Origin: Yamagishiella unicocca | Taxonomy: Eukaryota > Chlorophyta > Chlorophyceae > Chlamydomonadales > Volvocaceae | Direction of reading: 5' to 3' | DNA length: 64,000 nt | Assembly (NCBI GenBank): GCA_003116995.1 | Contig: BDSL01000179.1 | Span: forward strand, 1-64,000 | Shown: piece by piece, positions 49,095-62,102 of the stretch | Position numbering within the stretch: the first letter of the stretch is position 1 | How the letters are laid out: the number at the start of each line of letters is the position of its first letter | Notes under the pieces: model-generated | What the model saw: the letters and a program-made list of their open reading frames with translations, nothing else | The model's database searches: none | What the model was told of the DNA's origin: nothing | Translations under genes and position numbers: made by a program

Positions 49095-52000
49095 ATGGCA
49101 ACAGCCCGAGAACGCGTGCAGGTGAGCTGAAGAACGTGCCCACCGCATCTTCGCGACAGCTAGACGCGCGTGTGCCGTTCCCGTGCAGTCCCTCGATGCC
49201 CGTCTACGTGAGCTCGAGGAACGCTTCGTCGGGAGTGGCTTCCAGACATCTGCGGTGTTGCCACCTTTGCTGGACATTCCATCGACCAGCGCTGCGGCCC
49301 AGCAGCGCGATGCTGCCGTGGCCTCGTGGACAGACATCCGTCCACACACGGCGAACACGTATGCATCTACTGCACCCAGCGGCACCCATGGCATCGAGTC
49401 GATGGCCGCGCTGGCGGGCACAGCCGTTCCGAACATGCAGCCCGCAAGGCCCTCAGACCCTGCGTTGGCCGCACGCACTTTCAGCGCTGCTGGCGCCGAA
49501 CACCCCCGCCGGCCTGCTGAGGCTGCGACGACAGGGGCAATGCCTAGCGCGGCCCCCATCGAGCTGGCAGTTCGCGCCGAAGCGCCTGCCCGACCGCCTC
49601 TAGCTCCTGCACCGCAACCCACTAAGTTTGCAGGTGACGGCGGGCTTTTCGCTATGGCATCTGGGGGCAAATACCTTGGTGTCGCTCTTAATGTTCCATA
49701 TTTGCACCCAAAATAGCGATGACCCACAGACCCGCAACTGCGCAGCTTCACAGGACTGCTAACATGCCGGCAAGGTTGTGGTTGCTTCCTTCCACCGCAA
49801 CTCACCCCACCCGTGACATCAACCCCACCACCGCCCATGTCGCCACCACCGTTGCAGAGGTGCCCATGCGGCTCTACCGCCAGGGTCTGCCGCACCGCGA
49901 CCTGGGGCCGCCGCAGAGCGTCTGGGAGGCCGACAAGAACGCAGCAGTGGTAGCCCTGGCGGACCGGGTGCAGCAGCTGGAGCACGAGCTGCAGCAGTCG
50001 CAGGCGCAGCAGCAACAAGGACAGCCCCAGCACCATCCCGAACAAGCCCCGGACGGCGCGGACGCAGCCCATGCCTTCGTGCCGCCGCCGCCGCTTGATC
50101 TCTTGCCGGTGCCACGTACGGTGCTCGGCAGCACCAGCCACGTCAACGTCGCCGCGTACGACGGGATCCACGCGGGCGGTCCGCCGCCGGTCCCCGTCAA
50201 GTACTACCCGCCGCCGCCTCCGGGTCAGTCCTTCTCAGCTGACGTGGCGGTGATGCGATTGCAAACAGCGCAGGGAGCAATCGGCCAGGCGCGCGCATTC
50301 GCCGCCTCGGTGGCCGCCTCCGCCGCAGCCACAGTGCCGTCCGCAATGATGCGCAAGCGGCGCAACGAGAACGCGCGGCCGGCTGGCGGGCAGGATGACG
50401 ATGACCACGCTGCGGCGGGCAGGCCTACCGCCGCGCAACAGCGGGGGACCCTTGGGGCCTCAGCCCATGGAAACAACGCCGCTGGCGGCGTCACCAGCAG
50501 CGTGGGTGTGTCGGCGCCTGTGGGCTACGCCAGCGCCGCAGCTAGTGCGGCCGCGTCGGTGCACATGGCGGTTCTGCGCGAGGCCGGGCCGCTTCAGCCG
50601 GCGGGTCCGTACCCCATGGTGGCGGCGGCTCTGGCTGTGGGTACGCCTGGATCGGGCGGTAGCACGTGGGAGCAGGCGAAGATGCGCGCTCTCATGTCAC
50701 TGGAGCAGCAGCGGGACGCACTGCGTGCGGAGGTGGGTGGCGTTATGACTGGCCCGCCCCCACGCCAATGGCAGGAGGGTGATGTTGGTGGTGGCTAAGC
50801 CTGCAGGGCCTAGTTGTCTCACCCTGGGGCGAGGCAATATTGATGGCAACAGAAGGACGGAGGGACAGGCGGTGGATTGGGCGAAGAATGACCGGAAATG
50901 GTCATCGACCTGGCAGCTTCGAAGCTCTGCCCTGCTCGCATCACCTTACTAATGGGAACCTTGCATCCCCGACCGTGCAGCTGGAGGCCTACCACGACCA
51001 GGACGACCGGCACCGGCGCCAGGTGCTGGAGATAAACGAACAGCACCGCAAGGACATGCGGGACGCAGCGGTACGCGACAGGGGTGACTATGTGACCCCA
51101 CTGGGCTGGGACGCGGGGGCGGGGTACAGGGCATGAAGAAAGAAACGCATGAGCGCAGCGCCGTGACCCCACTGCGCGTGTGGCCGATTGCTGGTGGGCA
51201 CGTCAGGCGAACAGCCACTGAGCCCTGCGTCGGCACAGACGCCGCGGGACATCATAAGCCCCTCACCCCACGTGGGACTTACACACGCAACACATGCATC
51301 AGCTTCTGCCGCCTCCGTGCCACCGACGGCGCCTTCTCGCTCGCTCCTTACGGGGGCTTCCTGCGTGCTACAGGGCATCGCGGGTCGCAAGCTGAACCGG
51401 CTGATGGGCGCAGCCTGGGTGGCGTACGCGCGGCGGCTGATGGTGCTGCGGCTCAGCCGCGCGCTGCACGCCTGGCGCCGCATCGCGGCACGCAACAGGC
51501 GCCTGGTCTGGGCGACGGCAGTCTGGCGGCAGCGGGAGCTGGGGGCCGTCTTCTCCGAGTGGCACATGCTAGTCCTAACTAACAGGCGAGGGACACGACG
51601 GAGGGACATCGGCGCTCTGCCTGCCAGGGCGCGCTGGGACTTGCGGTCCAGGGGTGCGGATGGACTTCTTGGATTTGAAAAATGTTGCGTGCAAGCTTCT
51701 GATGGGTGAGCCTTACGCGGTTGCATTCATCTCAGCGCGCATTGACATGTGGCGCCTCTACTCTGCCCTCTGACAACAGGCGTGAGCGCCAAGCCCGCCG
51801 GCGTGCGTTCGTCCGCTACCATCGGACGGTGCTGCTGGCGTGGGCGGCCGCAGCTGAGGAGTGTCGGCGCCTCCGCCGGTTGGAGCGGCGGGCTGTGCTG
51901 GTGCGCTGCCGCTGGCTGATGGCGGCGTGGGCGCGGCGCGTGGGCGAGCTTCGGTCCAAGCGGTTGCGTTCGCATGGCGCGGAGTCCCATTGCCAGGCCG

Positions 52001-55000
52001 TGTTGCTGCGGCGTGGCTGGCGGGGCCTGGCGTTGGAGGTGGTGCGGGTCCGGGAAGCGGAGGCGGTGCTGCGGCAGCGACTGGCCAGGGCGGCTATGCG
52101 AGCGGCGTTTCAGGTACGAGGTTTGAGGGGAAGGGGCAAAAGCTCGTAGTGCGTCATGCCATGAGGCGATGACAGCGGGGAGGGGGGCCCCGCGGAGCAG
52201 CGCAGCTGCGGAAAGCTGTAGAGGTATCTCTGGAAGGGCAGAAATCGGCGGGCGCGGATAACTTGTCCCTCTTTTACCCATCAACAAGATACCCGGCGTC
52301 CGAGCACGGCCTGGTCTCCCGCGCCTGACACGCTAAAATGGCTTGCCTTACATTCCCCGCCGCTGCGTGCCCCTGTGGGCACTTCCCTCAGACTTGGAAA
52401 GCATCCACACGTCTGGGCCGGCGGCTGCGCGCCATGCAGCGGAGGGCCGTTCTGCGGACAGTGCTGCACTGCTGGCTGGTGCAAGCCAGCAGCGTGACCA
52501 CCATGCGCCGCAAGCTGCGCGACCTTTGGCAAACGTGGCAGCGCCGGAGGCAGGCAGCCGTCCTGGCTGCTTGGGCCGCAGCTGCTCGCTTCCGGGCGCG
52601 CCTTGGCGCCGCAGCCCGGGCCGTACAAACCGCCGTTCGGTACGTCGGTGCGGCAGCAAGCACGGACCAAGGGGAGGATGGACCCTGAAATACCGTGAGC
52701 TTGCGTAGCAGGCTTTCGGCCCCCCGTCGGAAAGTTACTGCAGTCGCGGAAGGGGCGGGGCTGTTCGGTGCGTCTGTCTGACAGGCGGTGCAGCCCTGAT
52801 CATGTGCGTACGATTTTCTCGTCTTGACTACGTCGTGCCCATCGCCCGGGTCGTCCCACTCCCCCCCTCCGCAACTGCCTATTCTACCGATGCTGTGTAA
52901 CCGGTCTTTGTGCCACCCCCGCAACGGTCAGGCACGAGCTCATGGCCCACGCCATCGTCGCCCTCCGCCTGGCCCCCCGGGAGCGGGCCTGGGGCCACCG
53001 CCGTGGCGTCGTGGCGCTGCGGGCCTGGTGCGCCCTGACCCGCCGCGCCGTGCGCAACCGGCGCATCGTGCTAGCCCGGAGGCTGGCTCGCAACCGGACC
53101 TCCCTGGCGTCATTGTTCGATGCGTGGAGGGTGCTGGCCAAGGAGCGGTCCGTGAAGCTGCACCTGCGGGAGATCCACCGCTTGCAGGTGCGCGGGGGTG
53201 TCGAGGCAACGGGCGCGCCAACCCTTGGGCGCTCGCCGCATTGGGCTCCCCTCGCTGCACCTCCCTCGCCGCACCGGGCTCCCCTCGCTGCACCTCCCTC
53301 GCCGCACCGGGCTCCCCTCGCTGCACCTCCCTCGCCCCACCGGGTTCCCCTCGCTGCACCTCCCTCGCCGCACCGCAAAGCCCCTGAAGCACACCTGCAT
53401 GCATACGGCTTTCGCCACCACCACCACCACCACCACCCCACGGCCGTCGTCCCAGGAGCTGGAGCCCACGTACGAGCACCAGATGGAGCTCGTACGACAG
53501 GATAGATTCGCCATCCAGTCCCACATGCGCGGCGTCATGGCGGAGCTCAACCTGCTGAGGGCCGAGCTGCTGCGCGGGTTCGTCATGTCGGCGGAGGGCG
53601 GGCTGCTGGGGAAGCCCTTGCGCTGGCGCTCCCTGCCTCCCGACCCCGGCCAGTGGCTGCCACCGCCGCGGAGCCGCCACAGCACCCTGTTCCTTCGGTC
53701 CCTGCAGCTGCCCCACGCCCCGCCTCCCGGCGCCTCCACGCAGCCTCTGCCCATGCACAGCACGCTGCGCGGGTCGCTGGGGGCGACTGGAGGGGCCGGG
53801 GGCGGGGCGACGGGGCAATGGCAGGGGACGGCGCCGCTGCACCTGCAGGCGACGGCGACTGTGCACGGGCACCACGCGGACGTGGAGGCCGTGGTGCCCG
53901 ACGTTGCGGGGGTGCTGGTGGTGTTTGGCGGGGTCAACGAGGAGGAGTGGTTTCGGGACATACACGTGCTGGAGGTGTCGTACTCAGGTGCGATGGAGGG
54001 CCGCGCTGTTGGCAGCGGAGAGGGCTGCGTCGTGCGCCGGCCTGGTATGCCAGCAGCTGTATTGAGATGTAAACGAGTGGTTGCCGGGGTTGCGTTGAAA
54101 TAGCTACGGAGGAGACGGCACCGAATCCCCATATGACGAGCGCACGTGGCGCGGCATCCCCTTACACGTGCCCCTTACCTGCGCCCGCACTGCACTTGCT
54201 CGGAACACCAACATACGCCTTACCTACCCACGTACCTACGTACCTACCTACCTACCTATCTACCTACCTATCTACCTACCTATCTACCTACCTATCTACC
54301 TACCTATCTACCTACCTATCTACCTATCTACCTACCTATCTACCTACCTACATACCTACCTACATACCTACTCGATTACGGCTCCTTGCCGGATGATTCT
54401 CCTGTGGCAGCGCACGGGCTTCTGGCGCTGGGGGCGACGGTTCCAATTAGCTGTTGTTACCTTCCCCTTGTCGCTGCCACGGCCACCCACCCCTCATTGC
54501 GTTGTTTATTTTGCAGAGGGCGGCAGCGCCACCTTCCACTGGCACCAGGTGGAAGTGGAGCCGGAGGCGGAGCCTGGCGGCGGGGTGGAGACGGGGACGC
54601 TGCGACCCTCCTGGCCAGAAGCCGCCACCGGCGCCGGTGCCGGCGAGGGCAAGCTGCCGCTGCCGACGCGGCGCGACCATGCGGCGTGCGTCACTAGCCC
54701 CAACCAGTTCGTGGTGGTGGGCGGCTTCGACGGCTCCGCTGAGCTCATGGACGTCAACGCGGTCACCGTAAGGGCCGCCGGTGGGTGCCTCAGACCGGAG
54801 TGGGTGCGCCGCTAGCTGCCCCTGCCACCGACATTGTGCCTCATCCCCACCGCAAATCTGTATTAGCAGTGTCAGCATCCTTTCCCCTATCCTCCCCACC
54901 GTGGCCCCATCCCCAACCCCTGGCGCTACCCTGGACCCACATATTATCCTCCCCTGCAGAAGACAGTGTAGGCTGGGCCGCCTCCGTGCGCACCGTGGCA

Positions 55001-58000
55001 CCTCGCAACCGCACTCCGCCCGGCCGCTCGCACCACACCGTGACGGCCCACGTGCCGGGCCGCTCGCTGTACGTGTTCGGCGGCTACGCCAGCTCGCGCG
55101 GCGTCTTGAACGAGCTATGGGCCTTCCACCTGGACCACCACGAGTGGTGGCAGCCCAACACCACCGGTGGGGCGGGGGACGGGTGCGGAGCGGATAGGCA
55201 AGGTGGGGCCGTTCGTTTGGCCTCACTGCCGGTACCTCGGATTTCGGTTGAAACTGTCCTTTGCTCGCCTCGTGTTCGGTGAAAAAACGTGAGCGAAGCC
55301 CTTTGGTAAAGTTCCTTTCCTCGCCCACCTCGCCCCGCTGCGACCTCCACTCCGTCGTCATACCTCTCGAGGATACCTCGTTATACTTGAGCTTGTCCAC
55401 CAGGGTTTTTTTATAAGAGAATCCGCGAATCCACGGCCGATAAAACGGGGGTGGTCATACCAAGGGGGGCTCCTCCATTTGCCCCTCCCTCCTCCACCCT
55501 TCTCACGCTCCTCCCCCCTGCCCCACGACCATGCGCCAACTACCTGCCCCGTCGCGTAAACTGTTTTTATGCCACCTCTGCCCCACAGGAGACCAGCCCC
55601 CGCCGCGACGCAACCACGTTGCAGCCCTGGTGGGCGGCCGCCTCTACTTGCACGGCGGATTCAACGGAACCGAGTGTCTGGGAGACACGTGGGTTCTGGA
55701 TCCAAAGACCTGGCACTGGGAACGGCTAAGCACCCTGGTAAGCTCGGCAGCTGAAGCGTACGCCAGGCACGCGCAGCCAGCACCACGCTTCTGTCGTGTC
55801 CGATCAGGCAGCCGGAAACCCACGCGACGCCTCGGGACTCGCCCGCCTCACTTCACCCTTCCGTTCTTGGCCCTGACCTGCGGCCCTCCAGGGACCCGCC
55901 CCTCACCCCCGGCGCGGCCACGCTGTCGAGGTAGTGGACGACCGGTACCTGGTGGTGCATGGGGGCTACGACGGCGCCGGCTACCTGGAGGACGGGGCCG
56001 TACTGGACACGACCACCAGGACTTGGAGGGACCTGGCGGCGGCGGGTGAGTAGCCCGCTGGGCAGGGCGGCGGGAGGCGGCACCGGAACAGTGGGTACGG
56101 CCATCCCCCGTTCGCGCAAAACGCAGCATTGGCCGGCGGTACACCGTCCGCGTGTGTTTCCACTTAGCGACCTGAACGTAAGCGATATTTACCCAAACAT
56201 CAACCTGCACCTAACCACCTAAAGTCGCCCGCACCCTCTCGGTGTATTTGACAGGTGGTCCCGAGGACATGCCCACGGCTCGGGCGAACCACACTCTCAC
56301 ACTGGTTGGGCACGTGATGGTGGCGCTGGGCGGCAGCGGACCCATGGGTCCGTTGCTGGACATGCACCTGCTCGAGAGCCCGCCGGTGGTGGCCGGTCTG
56401 GCGCAGCAGTACCGGCTCATGTCCACTGCAGCCATGCTGAGCGCCACGCAGGCGGGCATGGCTGACGTGGAGGCGGCGCTGGCGGTGACCCGGCACCGGG
56501 CGGAGATGGCGGAGCAGCAACTGCATGTGAGGAGGGGAGGGAGCAGGCTGGGCCGGACAGGGCCGGGAGTACTGCGAGGGACCGTGAGGTCCTCAGCGAT
56601 AAGTGTTTCGGGCCACACAGCGCGACCCACATGGCTGCTTGAGCGCGCGCGGGTTTGTGCACGTGTCAGCACCGGTGGTTCCCGGCGCCGTCTAGGTCCA
56701 CATCGTGGCGCTGGCTTGAGCGTCCTAGGTGCACCCATACATTCGTGCCATGGTTCTAGCTTGGTGCCGTCCGGTTGCGGTTGTCGGGCCCCCACCCGCG
56801 TCTAAACGGTGTTCCTTGCAACCCTCACGCCTCTGGCCAGGTGCTGCGCGACGGGTCGTCCGAGCTGGTGTCCCGCCACAACACAGCGCTGGCGGACATC
56901 GACCGCCTCAAGGGGCGCCTGGCGGCGGAGGCGGTGCGCGTGGTGGCGGCGGAGGCGGCCACGGCACAAGTGCAGCTCGCGTTGGCGACGGCGGAGCGGC
57001 GGCTGCGGAGGACGCGCGAGGGCGGCAACGAGGTGGCGGCGGCGGCACGAGACATGCATGATACCGTGTGCGACCTCCGTGAGTACAGCATGGGGGACAG
57101 GGAGGTCACAGCCACATGATGTCCGGGCTTTGACCTCAAGGATGATGACCTTAGTCTGCTTTTTACCTAATTACTACCTAGCGTTGCTCAACAGCGAATG
57201 CTCGGATCGCTTTCGTAGCTGTGCTGGGCTTGCGAGGCCGGTGTGAGCCCCATATTAGGATAATACGGTATAACGCCTTCACCGTGTTCGCTCCAACCCA
57301 TCCCGGAATTTCCTCCTTTGTCGTCTCACGGGTCTCCGCTCCACTTCCCGTCCCCAGGTGAGGAGGTGGCCCGCCTGCGCAGCACCCTGTTGACCACGAT
57401 GCAGCAGCACAGCCGCGAGTCCGCCCAGCTGGTCACCACGACAGCGGAGCGGCAGCTGCTGCAGCAGCAGCTAGCGGGCACGCACCAGGAGGCGGCGCTG
57501 CTGCGGGGCATGCTGGCGACGGCGGAGACGGAGTTCCGGGCGGCCCTGGACCGACAGCGCAGCGCAGCGGAGGCAGAGCTGGCGGCGGCGGCGGAACACG
57601 CCAAGCAGCTGGCGGTGGCGGCGGCGGGAGCGGCTGGGGGTGCGGCGGCGGCGGGTAAGTGGTGCTGGGGGGCATGGCGGTGGGACGTGGAGCAGACCTT
57701 TGGCGCCGCAAGTTGTGGTGGTTGACCAGGGTCGCTGTGCACACGTTATCCGTTATGCCTTGTTAGGAAACGTAGCTACGCACTGGATGCAAGCACATGG
57801 GAACGGTCGTCTGCCAATAAGAAAGGGCAAAGAGTTATGGGATTGTGGACGAAGGGTGCTCGCCGTGCTTTCATGGTTTCACGCCGCTTGCCTTCCGTTG
57901 CGTCTAGGCACTGCCGCCGACATGGATCTGGTGGCGCTGTACCAGCTGGCCACCGCAACGGCGAGGGCCGAGACTGCGGAGCTGCGACTCCATGCGATGG

Positions 58001-58865
58001 AGCGGGAGTACGGCGGGCTGCAGGTGGGTTGGGCTACGCAAGCCGGTGGCCATTGCAATCGGGCGGAGGGGAGGAGAAAACTGGTGTATCGACTACACAG
58101 GACTGTTTTTTCCCATGGCTGCGGGCTAGCCTTGGGACCCGGCTGCATTAGAGATGCTACTATTACTTCTCTCCAAGCGCTCCAGGTTATTGATGCCTCC
58201 CTCAAGATCCGAGCATGAGGGGGAGAGGGAAATCGTGCCGCAGAAGTTCCGACCTGCGCATGCCCTCCGACACCCTGGCCTTTGCGCATCCGACCCACAC
58301 CCGACCCGTGGGCCCGCGCTCCCAGGCTGACTTGGCCAACGTCAAGCGGCAGCTACAGCAGCAGCGCCAAGCCCGCGACACGGCCGAGGAGCGCGCCGCT
58401 GCTGCCATGCAGCACATGCATACGTCCGAGCTGCGCTACCAGATGCAGATCGAGGACCTGCAGCGACAGCTCGCCGAGGAGCAGCGGCAGCGATGGCGCG
58501 ACGACCTGGGTCTGATGCACCCGCGCAAGCGCGCGGCGCCGCATCCGGCAGAGCCACCGCCTTCGCCGCGCAAGGAACCATCTGGAGGCAGCAACATGGT
58601 AGACGTCAATAATCAAGATGAGGGTCTTGAGGAGGCAGAGCGTCTGTTGCGAAACGCAAGGCCGCCGCCAGAGGTGGTTGAAGAGCCGACGCGGACGCGG
58701 GCAGTGGCTGCGCGCGCCAGCGTGGTTTTAGACCCTACAGATCCGCAGGCGCATTTCACGGTGCAGCATGTTGAGCAGCTCATATTGGAGGATCCCGCAT
58801 TGGACGTTCTGCCCGAAGTGGCGCGCCTACTGCAGCTGCAACGGCGTTTGCTGGGACAGGCGTAG
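49095..58865 (+). CDS. Large SFI1-like centrin-binding-repeat / kelch-propeller / coiled-coil protein
   Basis: Eighteen exons with consistent phases: 49095-49121, 49189-49633, 49858-50732, 50981-51070, 51374-51705, 51780-52113, 52392-52639, 52932-53187, 53456-53987, 54517-54780, 54960-55166, 55589-55737, 55892-56045, 56255-56526, 56841-57078, 57358-57654, 57908-58023, 58326-58865. They encode about 1,791 residues. Residues 1-480 are low-complexity with short coils (SLDARLRELEERF). 480-870 hold Trp-spaced basic helices of SFI1 type (SRALHAWRRIAARNRRLVW, LMAAWARRVGEL, LRDLWQTWQRRRQAAVLAAW, LFDAWRVLAKE), the pattern that binds centrin. 1030-1330 hold kelch blades (VLVVFGGVNEEEWFRDIHVL, RSLYVFGGYASSRGVLNELW, RLYLHGGFNGTECLGDTWVL, YLVVHGGYDGAGYLED, RANHTLTLVG). 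1370-1790 are coiled coil. A role at basal bodies or flagella is my inference from SFI1/centrin biology. Exon 5 may instead end at 51558, also in phase. TGTAA lies at 58911-58915. Confidence 0.78.
53232..53375. repeat. 33-bp minisatellite inside an intron
   Basis: About four copies of a unit beginning CTCGCTGCACCTCCCTCGCC start at 53251, 53284, 53317 and 53350 (last partial). The repeat lies wholly within intron 8 (53188-53455) of the SFI1-kelch gene. Frames through it are an artefact of the 33-bp period. Confidence 0.85.
54221..54371. repeat. CTAC/CTAT tetranucleotide microsatellite
   Basis: About 150 bp of CCTA and TCTA tetranucleotides, in 12- or 20-base blocks, lie within intron 9 (53988-54516) of the SFI1-kelch gene. 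The YLPTYLPTY-type open frames here come from the repeat and are not protein. Confidence 0.92.
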
Positions 58866-59274
58866 GGGCTACCAGGAGTGCCCAGTTTGGGTTTCCCAAG
58901 GGACAGAGCCTGTAAACTTTGCTGTGGCCACCTCGTCCTACTATGGTCCAACCCAAAGCCCTGAAACCTGCCTACGCCTATGGGCAGTGGCCCGACAGAC
59001 AGGGCAGAGAAACGTTAGCCCTGTAGAGCTACAATGGCGCGATATGCAAAAGTCTCACTTGCCAGCTAGATAGTGATGAACAGCATTTGGAGTGGACAAA
59101 GCAATGGATGCAGGGCTTCTGGACGGCCGTACATTTTGCCGTGCGAAGGTGAAGTGTCCCCATTCAAACTTTTACTCGCCCTGTCGCAAATTTGTTAGGA
59201 TCACTTGGTTGCATACAGGACACGAAATCTGGGACTAGCGCAAGCGCGCGTGCCGCAAACGAGCGTCGATCGCA
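58866..59274. other. Tandem intergenic region
   Basis: It holds the 3' flank of the SFI1-kelch gene and the promoter of the ERdj3-like gene. No TATA box or other element stands out, and no gene is supported. Confidence 0.45.
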
Positions 59275-62102
59275 ATGTTCACACGGCGATGGATTGCGCT
59301 GCTCGTATTGCTTGGCCTGCTGCTACGGGCAGATAGGGCGCTGGCGAAGGACTACTATGAGCTATTGCAGGTGGATCTGGGTGGTCCATTCGTTCCAGCA
59401 GGCAGGCGCACAGACAACTTCTGCTTGCGCGACGGTCGCAGGTGTCTAAAGGAGCCAGCGATGCACAGCTCAAGCGTGCATATCGCAAGCTTGCGCTGCA
59501 GTATCATCCGGTAAGTCGATTGAGTTAGCGGGGAGGTTTGCCCCCTAAGCGAGCATGCCGTCCACAGATGCCTGTCTGCGCCTGGCCTGGGCCCCCTTGG
59601 CACTCACCTCACAGGACAAAGTGACGGGAACGGAGGAAGAGAAGAAACTTGCTTCTCAAAAGTTTGCGGACATCAATCACGGCAAGTGTATGGGAGTGGA
59701 ACAAACCTGTCGGCCGCGTGCTTGGGCTTATGCGGACTAGCCTTTCCGTCCTTTGTACAAAACCCTTCGCACAAAGGTCAATTGCACGACATTTTGCAAA
59801 AAACACTCTAGCCAGTGATGGCGGGGCGTCAGCACCACTCACCGAACAGACACCACCCCTTCCCTCAATCCCTTAATGGCTTTGTACTCATACCAGCTTC
59901 CCGACCTGCAACTGGTCCTGAACTTTTAACTGGATTCCCTGCCACAGCTTACGAGGTACTGTCCGATGCGGAGAAGCGGAAAGTTTATGACGAGTACGGT
60001 GAAGACGGGCTTAAGCAGGCTCAGCAGGGCGGAGGCCGTGGCGGCAATGACATCTTTGACATGTAAGTATTTGCCTTCCACCACTGGATTGGATAATGCA
60101 GCGCACCCAATCGCTGAAAGGACTGCTGCCTGATGACCGGCTTGCAACGATCAGGTTCTTCAACGGCTTCGGCGGCCAGCAGCAGGAGGAGGAAGTCCGG
60201 AAGGGCCACACCATCTACGTGGACTTGTCCGTAACGCTACGGGACTTGTACGTGGGCAAGGAGCTTAAGGTGGGCAAAAGGAAGAGCCGTGTATGAGAAA
60301 AGGAAACCCGTTTAGAATCAGACGTTTCGAGATGCATGCTAGAGAACTTGGTTGAGGAAACTAAAGACGGAGGTCGTATGTCGACCTTCGGCGGCTAGGC
60401 GAAACGGCAGCGGCTGCCAGGGTAACGGAAGCGAGGACCCCGCGTGTCGCAAAGGGTTTGTGAAGACCGGTTGTTTTGGGCGCAGGCGGGAGAACTGGGG
60501 GGCCGCAGGGGTATGGACTGGGAGGCCACAGGGCAGGTGGCTCAGTCGAAAGCTGGTAGGTTGGGGGGGCGCATCGTCGAGGATAGATGAAGCCGTGAAC
60601 GGGAGTGATCCACGCAGCCCAGCGGCTGCACGCGTGTGATATGGGTCGCATGGCGTCAGCGGAGTCGGCAGGCTTGCTGTGGTTCACACGTCAGAAGACC
60701 CATGGAAAGGCACGCAGCCAAAGGGCCGTTCGGTGTTGCCGGGGGTTACCGGTGTACGGAGACATTGGCGGTTTCTTGACTGACGCCAACCACAGCAGGT
60801 TGTCCGCGATAAGGCCGTCATCCGCACAACCAGTGGCACTCGGAAGTGCAACTGCAAGACCAAGATCATGACCCGCCAGCTGGGCCCGGGCATGTTCCAG
60901 CAATTCCAGACGCAGGAGTGTGGCACCTGCCCTGCCGTCAAGCTGGAGCGCGAGCAGGAGGACATCAACGTGCACGTGGAGCCAGGCATGACGGATGGAC
61001 ACGTGAGTGGTACCCGGGCAGGGGAGTGGGCAGGGAATGGTCACGCACTCGTAGGGGCGTTTGCGGAGGGACGGGTTTGCGCTGGGGACACGGGACAGGG
61101 ACAGGGACCCGGAAATGGGTGAGGGTACTATGCAGAGCCGCAGCTGCCTTAATGAAATCTCAAAGACGAGTCGCGCTCAGAGGCAAAGGGCATCTTGGCA
61201 TCACAGATGCAGAACGTGTCATGGCAAACAGCTGCGGAGCGTTCGGAGACTGTGTTCACGACGACGCGATGTACGGCGGTGCCTTCACGGTGCCTCGCTG
61301 AACGAAAGTTTGGAAACTGCACGTGCCTGCTTGTTGTGATAATGAAAACCGCCCGCTACGCCTTGGCAATTACTTGGGATCCCAGTATGTGCAGCATGGA
61401 TAGCTTTTGCCGTACATTGCTCTTGCCGCACGGCTGCTGACATGCACGGCGTGGGCGTGATCAAAGTTAAAACGTCGGCTCGTTCAAACATGAATTACTG
61501 TTTAAACGGCAATCCCGTCAGCTCCTGAATCAAACACACTCAAATTGCCGGTCCACTTTCCACCTCTTTACATCCCGACGGATGAGGATTGACCCCAGGC
61601 CCCCATTTGGGCACCTACCCTCCACCCGCGAGCGCGCTCCTGCCCTGTCCCACCCATAACCCACTCGACCATCGCGCCATATCCCACTCGACAATCCCTT
61701 CTGTCCGGGCCCTCCGCTGCCACTCCACAGCAAATCACGTTCTTCGAGGAGGGCGAGCCGCTGGTGGACGGCGAGCCGGGTGACCTGGTGTTCGTGGTAC
61801 GGCAGGTGCCTAATGCGCTCTTCGAGCGGCGCGCCCACGACCTGCTGCACAACTTCACGATCAGCCTTGTGGACGCGCTCACGGGGTTCAGCCGCACGTT
61901 GGAGCACCTGGATGGCCACCTGGTGACGCTGTCGGCCACCGGCGTGACGCGGCCAGGCGACTGGCACCAGGTCAAGGGCGAGGGAATGCCCATCTACGGC
62001 CAGGAGCACAAGCGGGGGGATATGTGGGTGCAGTACACGGTGTCCTTCCCGTCGGCATTGAGCGAGGAGCAGAAGGTGACCGTCCGCAAGCTTTTTGGGT
62101 AG
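59275..62102 (+). CDS. ER-luminal Hsp40 co-chaperone, DNAJB11/ERdj3-like
   Basis: Seven exons (59275-59370, 59442-59510, 59615-59681, 59948-60062, 60155-60269, 60799-61002, 61731-62102) give 345 residues. [20 protein letters not shown] plus RALA is a signal peptide (1-24). The J-domain spans 25-93 ([23 protein letters not shown]) with HPD at 54-56, split by intron 2. A short Gly-rich/QQQEEE linker follows. The substrate-binding part carries the ERdj3 cysteines ([17 protein letters not shown]), then [28 protein letters not shown], and LDGHLV; it ends [12 protein letters not shown]. Human DNAJB11 is 358 residues and plants have ERdj3B. These proteins hand unfolded clients to BiP. Intron 3 must use a GC donor (CACG/gcaagt), since any nearby GT shifts the frame. 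No KDEL-type tail is present, as is usual for this family. Confidence 0.9.

Noticed and set aside
48954..50171. 405-codon minus-strand frame
   Set aside because: It mirrors exons 2-3 of the SFI1-kelch gene; no motif and no splice support.
49719..50798. Independent plus-strand gene starting at 49719
   Set aside because: The 5' part is intron sequence; the acceptor at 49857 joins it in phase to the upstream exon ending at 49633.
52940..54132. Two 340-codon minus-strand frames
   Set aside because: They are shadows of exons 8-9 of the SFI1-kelch gene on the plus strand, and repeat parts come from the intronic 33-bp minisatellite.
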